This document shows, piece after piece, positions 5,958 to 12,000 of a stretch of DNA of 25,787 nucleotides (position 1 is the first letter of the stretch; every line of letters begins with the position of its first letter). The notes below the pieces were generated by a model. That model had not been told where the DNA came from. It ran no database searches and saw only the letters and a program-made list of their open reading frames with translations. A program made the translations under genes and the position numbers. Origin of the DNA: a virus; IMG/VR virus record IMGVR_UViG_3300042546_000298, positions 1-25,787 of that record, one strand, 5' to 3'.

Positions 5958-6884
5958 TTAATTGATAATGAATGTGTCTGCATTAGAAGTAAATGTTCCG
6001 TCACCTGTAAATGTATGAACGGTGTTACCACTAGGAGTTGTAATTGTTCCTCCAGTAGCACCTTGAGAACCTGTATATCGAATGATTACAATACCAGAAC
6101 CTCCAGCTCTACCCCCACTTCCGCTTCTTGATCCGCCACCACCGCCACCAGTATTTGGGCTGCCAGCCGTGGCATCATTGGCATAAACAGGAGCTACTCC
6201 TCCTCCACCCGTACCACCTCCACCCGTACCACCTGGACTGCTGGCACCGCTTCCTTCAGGTGGATTTCCTCCGCCGCCACCGGCATATGTTACTGGAGAA
6301 CCTGAAATAGAAGATGCTAAACCGTTGCCTCCAGGTCCACCTGTTCCTGCGGGTGATGAATTACCTCCAACAGCACCTGCACCGCCGCCGCCACCCGATA
6401 CATATCGTGTTTCACCGGATCCTTGGCGATTTCCACCTGTGCCACCGGCATTACCCTGTGGCGCTGTACCAGAACCGCCTGTTGGTGGAGTACCATTTTC
6501 GGAACATCCGCCACCGCCGCCAGAACCGCCTGTTGAACCGTTAATACCAGTGGGAGAACCGTAACTGCCACCGCCACCGCCACCAAGCGATGTGATTGAA
6601 GAAAAAACACTATTTGATCCATTTATTCCGTTTGCAGGAGAGCCGGGTGATCCTGGTCCGCCGCCACCAACAGTAATCGAATAAGGTGTTCCTTTAGATA
6701 TTGAAAATCCTGTAGCAGTTCTAAAACCTCCTGCACCACCACCGCCTCCTAAGCCGCCGCCTCCGCCTCCTCCTGCGACAACAAGATAATCTACTGAAGT
6801 CGGACCACCAGTTTGGCCAGTTAATCCAACAGGATATTCATATCCTTCGGGCCGAATCCTTTCGAGTGTAGCCAAACCTTTCAT
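5958..6884 (-). CDS. glycine-rich adhesin-like protein A
   Basis: 308 residues, with glycine dominating residues 36-265. The N-terminal anchor IRPEGYEYPVGL (10-21) and GGPTSVDYLVVAGGGGGG (26-43) are shared with the two paralogues at 5016 and 2187. The centre has the common SISGSPVTYAGGGGG motif (192-206), and the end has GGSGIVIIRYTGSQGATGG (261-279) and HTFTGDGTFTSN. Between these lie runs of GGGGG with short non-glycine loops (GCSENGTPPTGGSG, PVYANDATAGSPNTG) not shared with the paralogues. There are no Gly-Pro-X repeats, so it is not collagen. Such sequences can fold as packed polyglycine-II helices, as in the gp38 adhesin of Salmonella phage S16, with loops forming the receptor site. Receptor binding is inferred from composition and context. 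Upstream is the copy-2 YKxLGQ gene, 1 base away. Confidence 0.85.
   Translation of the reverse strand: MKGLATLERIRPEGYEYPVGLTGQTGGPTSVDYLVVAGGGGGGGLGGGGGAGGFRTATGFSISKGTPYSITVGGGGPGSPGSPANGINGSNSVFSSITSLGGGGGGSYGSPTGINGSTGGSGGGGGCSENGTPPTGGSGTAPQGNAGGTGGNRQGSGETRYVSGGGGGAGAVGGNSSPAGTGGPGGNGLASSISGSPVTYAGGGGGNPPEGSGASSPGGTGGGGTGGGGVAPVYANDATAGSPNTGGGGGGSRSGSGGRAGGSGIVIIRYTGSQGATGGTITTPSGNTVHTFTGDGTFTSNADTFIIN
5982..6104. repeat. Conserved 3' block of glycine-rich gene A
   Basis: Same length as the copy at 2211-2333. About the last 65 bases are almost identical to it, while the first half has diverged, a mosaic pattern that suggests exchange between copies. Confidence 0.8.
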
Positions 6885-6885
6885 A

Positions 6886-7224
6886 TTATGTTAATTCCGA
6901 TCCAAAGACAGAAAATGAAATATTAGGTGAATTGGTATTTGCCGCAATGACTGTTCCTGCATTTGCGGTAAGACCCATTGTCAATACTAAAGTATCTGCC
7001 GCAGGAACAACAGCACCACGAACAATAAAGTTTTCGGCTGCCGATGGAGATGCAAATGCACCTGACGGCATTACAATTAAACTAAATGATTGATTTGTTG
7101 AAACTTGATTGCAGATAGTGATTGTTGAGATAACTGCTTCTGTTGCAGCCGGCACAACATACACATTGGTCTGCGTATTAGCGGATGGGTTGATTGCGCC
7201 TAGTCGTTTATATGATTGTGCCAT
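6886..7224 (-). CDS. YKxLGQ-family small beta protein, copy 2
   Basis: A 112-residue protein clearly related to those at 3475-3822 and 3149-3475. Shared points are the start (QSYKRLGAINPSANTQTNVY), the strand VISTITICNQ, VMPSGA, the ENFIVRGAVVPAADTLVLTM hairpin and the end TVIAANTNSPNISFSVFGSE. The family is widespread beside phage tail fibre genes, normally annotated as hypothetical. The single-domain beta fold and conserved length suggest an oligomeric collar or joint. It ends 1 base before the first glycine-rich gene, with GGAATT from its own last codons as the likely, weaker, ribosome site. Confidence 0.8.
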   Translation of the reverse strand: MAQSYKRLGAINPSANTQTNVYVVPAATEAVISTITICNQVSTNQSFSLIVMPSGAFASPSAAENFIVRGAVVPAADTLVLTMGLTANAGTVIAANTNSPNISFSVFGSELT

Positions 7225-7230
7225 TTTTGA

Positions 7231-7653
7231 TTACATTCCCGATAACATTAAAATATTTGGTAGTGGAGGTAAAACTGCATTTGGGTCTAGTTTTTCAATT
7301 GTTACTGCTGCATCTGCAATTTTTGATGTTGTTACTGAATTAGCCTGCAATCTTTCTGCATCAACAACATTATATGCGTTGTAATTAATTGCAGTATATC
7401 TTACTTGAATATTGTCTGTACCTGATGCTGGAGCAGAAGTAAAAGTAATATCTGCGGTACCTGAAGTATTGTTTGCAGCTAAAGTATAGGCTGCAGTTGG
7501 TTCTTGAATAACATTTTCAATAACCGCAATTACATCGTCAACATCTAATATTCTACGATTAAGAGTAAAAACGGTTTGAGAACCAGTACCGTTAAATTTT
7601 TGTGTCGCAGCATCAAATTGGTAGACTTCAGGTGTATTACCTAGATATGACAT
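7231..7653 (-). CDS. YIGN-type fibre connector protein, copy 1
   Basis: 140 residues. It has the pattern seen at the N-terminus of many marine phage fibres: an MSYLGNTPE start, KFNGTGSQTVFTLNRRI (19-35), ENVIQEPTAAYTL (46-58) and ITFTSAPASGTDNIQVRYTA, then a polar linker with DAERLQANSVTTSKIADAAV. The last part usually leads into a shaft or marks the attachment end of a fibre; here the protein stops soon after (PPLPNILMLSGM), so it is a stand-alone connector. It resembles the 115-residue protein at 3822-4169 (SATQFTGMTFAP, GGVYQDPSSAYTV, LNFTSAPASGTSNIVVLHLG). It opens the first of two similar gene cassettes. The GGAGAT ribosome site lies in the end of the upstream gene. Confidence 0.8.
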   Translation of the reverse strand: MSYLGNTPEVYQFDAATQKFNGTGSQTVFTLNRRILDVDDVIAVIENVIQEPTAAYTLAANNTSGTADITFTSAPASGTDNIQVRYTAINYNAYNVVDAERLQANSVTTSKIADAAVTIEKLDPNAVLPPLPNILMLSGM

Positions 7654-7654
7654 T

Positions 7655-7981
7655 TTATGTAATCTCCAATACTGATAAAATCACATCAGCAGAACTTGCT
7701 GAACTTGTCTGAACTTGAAGGTAATCAGTTGCTTCCATAACCAATTTTTGGTCTCCTCCAACTGGCACTAATGCACCGCCTGGAGCAATGGTTGCTTTTT
7801 TAAGCATGAAAATTGTTGTGCCACTATGAGTTAAAGTAACATTTGCAGTAATTGGAGAGTCGGTAGTATTTGCAATAGTCATACCGATAACGGTAGATTG
7901 CGTTCCTGCACCGACCGCATACACATTCTGCGCTGATGTACCTGCGTTTTGTAAAATGTAGTTTTTAAATGAGTTTGCCAT
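7655..7981 (-). CDS. small beta protein, divergent member of the YKxLGQ family
   Basis: A 108-residue all-beta-looking protein (STVIGMTIANTTDSPITANV, TLTHSGTTIFMLKKATIAPG) with the family outline of the proteins at 6886, 3475 and 3149: a short N-terminal SFKNYIL segment, NVYAVGAGTQSTVIGMTIAN in the place of the others' VYST/STITICN strand, a central PGGALVPVGGDQKLVMEA hairpin, and the C-terminal LEIT. It is the most divergent of the four. It follows a 31-base gap holding two ATAAATA motifs and an AGAGGATA ribosome binding site, so it probably heads a transcript. The codons for its last residues (TTG GAG ATT ACA TAA) form the Shine-Dalgarno sequence of the next gene. Probably a virion decoration or fibre-joint protein; no experimental role known to me. 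Confidence 0.75.
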   Translation of the reverse strand: MANSFKNYILQNAGTSAQNVYAVGAGTQSTVIGMTIANTTDSPITANVTLTHSGTTIFMLKKATIAPGGALVPVGGDQKLVMEATDYLQVQTSSASSADVILSVLEIT

Positions 7982-8001
7982 GAATATCCTCTGTATCCAA
8001 C

Positions 8002-8016
8002 TATTTATGTATTTAT
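8002..8016 (-). promoter_or_regulatory. Tandem ATAAATA late-promoter-like motifs
   Basis: The minus strand reads GATAAATACATAAATAG, two ATAAATA copies 8 bases apart (8010-8016 and 8002-8008), in the 31-base gap after the beta-repeat fibre gene. The second copy is 21 bases upstream of the ATG at 7981, leaving room for a short leader with AGAGGATA. The first overlaps the preceding TAA stop. Confidence 0.45.
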
Positions 8017-8810
8017 CCTAACGCAATCGCATATGCCAGAGCGGATCCATCTCTTTCTTCAATTGCTGTAAAAATCCTTGTATTTGCAACACCGGCCATA
8101 TTATTTGCGGTCAATGTTCCAGTTACTTCTGCATGTCTAAATGTTGCGTTTCCTGTTGTGTTCGATGTACCAGTAATTGATGCGTTTCCGGATACAGTTA
8201 AATCATTAAAACCAACTGAATCGATAATTGTGTTTCCACCAATTGTCAAGTCACCAGCAATGTAAACAGAACCACCAATATTTGCAGTTGATGTAACATT
8301 GAGTGTTGCAATATTACCTGTAATCGTTACATTTGAAAGTGTGGTTGCACCAGTCACTCCAAGTGTATTTGAAATCGTTGCCGAACCGTTTACTTTTAAA
8401 TCATCAAATCCAATCGTATCAAGTGTCAAATTACCTGATACTGTCAAATTACCAGAAATGGTAGTATCACCAACTAAGGTAGATTCACCATAAACGGTCA
8501 AATCATCACCAACAAATAAATCGTTAGTTACATTGACATTTTCAACATTGGCAGTAACAACAAGATTTCGAACAGTTGCATTAACTGTATTAACTGTATT
8601 AGATGTTTGAGTATTTATTGTTGCTGATGTTTCAACATTAAGAGAAACATTGGCACCAGAACCACCAATAATTAGATTCGTATTTGCATAAAAAGATTGA
8701 CCATTACCATTCGTTAAAAGATTGGTCGTTGAAATTAACGATTCGGTAGCATTAAGCCAATGTTGAAAAGTATTGGCAGTCGATAACTGATTAATTAAAT
8801 TTGCCGACAT
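8013..8810 (-). CDS. beta-repeat tail fibre-like protein
   Basis: A 265-residue protein, rich in Thr, Asn, Ser and Gly, with no Cys. Residues 1-95 are an N-terminal domain (LINQLSTANTFQHWLNATES). Residues 98-235 are short beta repeats of the form L-x-V-x-G-(N/S/E)-x-T/S (DLTVYGESTL, NLTVSGNLTL, DLKVNGSATI, DLTIGGNTII, DLTVSGNASI). A longer unit containing D(T/S)(I/V)GF(D/N)DL(K/T)V(N/S)G(S/N)A(T/S)I occurs twice (about 131-147 and 197-213), an internal duplication. This pattern is typical of trimeric beta-helical fibre shafts. The C-terminus, RIFTAIEERDGSALAYAIAL, is compact and may cap the shaft. GAGGAAAG supplies a good ribosome binding site. It is the first gene of the fibre cluster after the baseplate genes. 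Confidence 0.8.
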   Translation of the reverse strand: MSANLINQLSTANTFQHWLNATESLISTTNLLTNGNGQSFYANTNLIIGGSGANVSLNVETSATINTQTSNTVNTVNATVRNLVVTANVENVNVTNDLFVGDDLTVYGESTLVGDTTISGNLTVSGNLTLDTIGFDDLKVNGSATISNTLGVTGATTLSNVTITGNIATLNVTSTANIGGSVYIAGDLTIGGNTIIDSVGFNDLTVSGNASITGTSNTTGNATFRHAEVTGTLTANNMAGVANTRIFTAIEERDGSALAYAIALG

Positions 8811-9040
8811 TATGCTTTCCTCATCTGTGCGATTTCATGCAACAGATTCTTTATTTCTGTCATATCATTTTCTAACTTTACTAATCTTTGTTTGGTTTCT
8901 TCTTTTTCAACTTGTTGTTTTTTAGCAAGTTCTCTTTTCATCATATAATCTTCTAAACCAACTCTATCCGTATTTAGAATAGCTTTGGAATGTAAATCTC
9001 TTACAAGTTTAGAGTTTTCAATTTGAACATGGTCGGTCAT
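8810..9040 (-). CDS. small coiled-coil protein
   Basis: A 76-residue soluble protein. Residues 1-34 (VQIENSKLVRDLHSKAILNT) are a conserved-looking head with the motif LVRDLHSKAILNTD. Residues about 35-72 are a charged coiled coil (KQRLVKLENDMTEIKNLLHE). A strong AGGAG lies 6 bases upstream of the ATG. It begins 1 base after the giant gene's stop region and its own stop overlaps the next start as TAATG. Small proteins of this type are common beside baseplate genes in T4-like cyanophages. It could be a trimeric connector or a chaperone for the fibre encoded next; function is not known to me. Confidence 0.8.
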   Translation of the reverse strand: MTDHVQIENSKLVRDLHSKAILNTDRVGLEDYMMKRELAKKQQVEKEETKQRLVKLENDMTEIKNLLHEIAQMRKA

Positions 9041-9041
9041 A

Positions 9042-12000
9042 TTATGCTCCTGAAGGCAATGCGATTGCTCTCAAATCACGAACTTTAGGAACATCAATAG
9101 TTTCATTACTTGCCATAACAACTTTAATTGCAAATGTTTTAAATGAATTAAATGCAGTTGAACCAGATGTATAAGAGACAATATTATTTGCCGTGTCACT
9201 TACACCAGGAGCAAATGCAAGTTCACGGAAGTCAGTTCTGCTTGTTGATGCAAAATTTGGATTTCCAAGTTGTGTCATCAATTGATATGATTTATCATCA
9301 AAAATATCAGCATCAGAACCAGAAAGTATTTTATAGTAAACATAGATGTTTGAACCAGATGGCTTATATGCGGTCAAATAAACACGCAAATCACCCGAAT
9401 CAAATCCATCAGCAAGAGTTACACGGCGAGTAATATAACGAACATTAGAATTACCGCCAGATTTCTTATCTTCACCATTGAAAATTGCAACAGCAGTTGT
9501 ATTACCACCTGTTACAGGAGGTTCGGCAATTGTAATCGTTGGTGAACTGGTATAACCAGAACCAGGAACATCAACAACAATTGATGTAATATTTCCTGTT
9601 GTAATGTTTGCAACTGCGTATGCATTACCACCCGAACCACCACCGCCTGTAATAGTTACTCCTGTATTTCCTGTGTAACCAGTTCCTAGTGTAGTGATTA
9701 CAAAATCACTATTTGATAATGGTAAATTATTAATTATATTTTCAATAAAAATTCCACCAAACCTTGTAATATCAATAACTGGTGTAATATCTGGATTTCG
9801 TGTAGAGATTGCGGCTTTAAATATAAAAGTTGTATTTCCAGTTGAACTGTTTAAAACACGGCGTCCATCACCGTCATCCATTATATAATCTTCTTTTGAA
9901 TTAATATTTTTAAATCCTGTAATTCCGCCAACTGTAGCTCTTTCAGATAAGAAAGAATAATTAATGGTTGTATTGGCCATTGTTATTTCAGATGTGATTG
10001 CATGAACAACATCATAAGCGGTGTTACCATTTGGTGCTTGAACTAAAAATTGTGCAGTAGCAGGAGTGGTACTAAAAACTTTTTTATAAATTCCAAACAT
10101 TATATCAAGATTTTGGTCGGCAGTCCATGTTGAACCATTTTGTGATTGGAAAAACGAACCACCATAAGGTTGTTCAGAAATTTGAACACCTGATACTAAA
10201 TCTAGTTTTCCAACTTCAGCAACATACGCTTCATATTTGTTACAGTTGGATAACAATACAAATGAATGTTCACCTGGCAACATATAAACAGGACTATCAA
10301 AAACAAAATCTGTATATTTGTTAGGATCAGTTAAACTTGGTGAATCTGTAACTTTAACTTTATCTGGTGTTAATGTAACAGAACCATATGGATAAATGAC
10401 TGTTGAAGATGGATATCCATTAACAGTAGGCCTTAATTGCAATGTTACTGGAACAGTATCATCTTTTGTTTTAAAGCAAACACGAAGTCGTTCAATAAAA
10501 ATACCTTGAGGGTATTGTCCAGGTGAAATTAAAAATGTTTGTGCAAGAGGGTCCCACCATCCTGAAACTGGAACATCATTCACACTTGTTGTTGTAGTTA
10601 CACGACTATCATTTACTGATGTTCTTTGAATAGTTGGTTGAATAGTAGAAACAATTGTATTTTCAGTTGTTTGTAATAAACCTTGTGCAAAGAAAGATGC
10701 ATCGCCATTTGTTGTTGATGAAGGAATATCTCCAGTTGAACTATCAATTAAGCGGAATAGTTTTTCACCAACACGGAATACTCCTGAAGGTACATTGAAA
10801 ACTCCAGCAACATCACCTGCTCGAGTGGTTGTCAAACGACCAATAGAATAAAAAGATGTAGCATCAGGTGTTGTAGCCCAAGAACTTGAAATTGTTGCTA
10901 TACGAGTTGCAGCATTATATGAAGAAATAGTTGCTTGTTGTCCTGCACCTTTTCCACTTATAATTGAAATTATATTACTATTTGAAGTGTTTCCGTAAAA
11001 TGTTTCATTACTTGCACCAGAAACTTCAGGTGCTAGTGTAATAGTAGAAGAAGTTGCCGTATTTACTCTACCAGAATAATGTTCAAATGAAGTAATTGCA
11101 ACACTTGTTCCAGTTTTTGAACCAACAAGAGTTAGGCCTGTACCTAATTTTGCAGTATTTGGTGTTAATCCAAAATTAAGAACAAAAATAGAATTGTTGG
11201 ATGTTTTAACACCTATGCAAGTTGCATTTGTTCTAGCCGATCCATTAACAATGCTTAATGTTTCAGCTTCGGTAAGTTTAACATTGTAACTTAAATTATT
11301 ACTTGCAAGAACAAATTTGTTTGCTCTCGCAACATATTTTTCAACCGCAGTTCCGTCAAAGAATGGATATAAAATAGTATCTGGTTTAAAATCAGATGCA
11401 GAAAAAGCAATTGATTTTTCACGCATATAAGGAATAACAGAAACATCAACTACTCGGTCACCAATTGATTGTGTAATTGTTTGTGGTGCAACTTGGCTTA
11501 AAATACCTGAACGAGTTTGTGCTGTTGATGTAGTTGTTGTGGTTCTGTTAAAATTGGGACGAACAAAACCTCCATCACCAATAAACTGAGTAGATTGAGT
11601 TGTTCCTGACCAAATAGTTTCCCAATTACTCCACTCATAAGTAAACGCCGAAGAATTTGTTGCTTGTAAAATTAAATCCCAAGCGTCTTTATCTCCACCA
11701 ATATTTACAAGAACATCTGGTTTTTTACTTGTATCAACCCATATATCAGATGGTGGATTTAATTGAATTTTTCCAAGATAGTTAACCACATTAAATGGGT
11801 TAATATTCATTGTCTTAGAAGAAAGTGGTTGTTCAACAAATGCAGTATTAGATGCGGCAACAGTTACAAAAGAACCTGTCTGTAAATATGAACCAGAGTT
11901 GGCAGCATCAAAAGTGAACATATAAGACGATACATTAAATGATGGTCTTAACTCTTTTCTTTTTGGGTCAATGGATGCTTTATATTCAGCAGAAGTTACA

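Noticed and set aside
1-8810. Diversity-generating retroelement acting on the fibre genes
   Set aside because: No reverse transcriptase gene and no template/variable repeat pair with adenine-specific differences is visible in the window.
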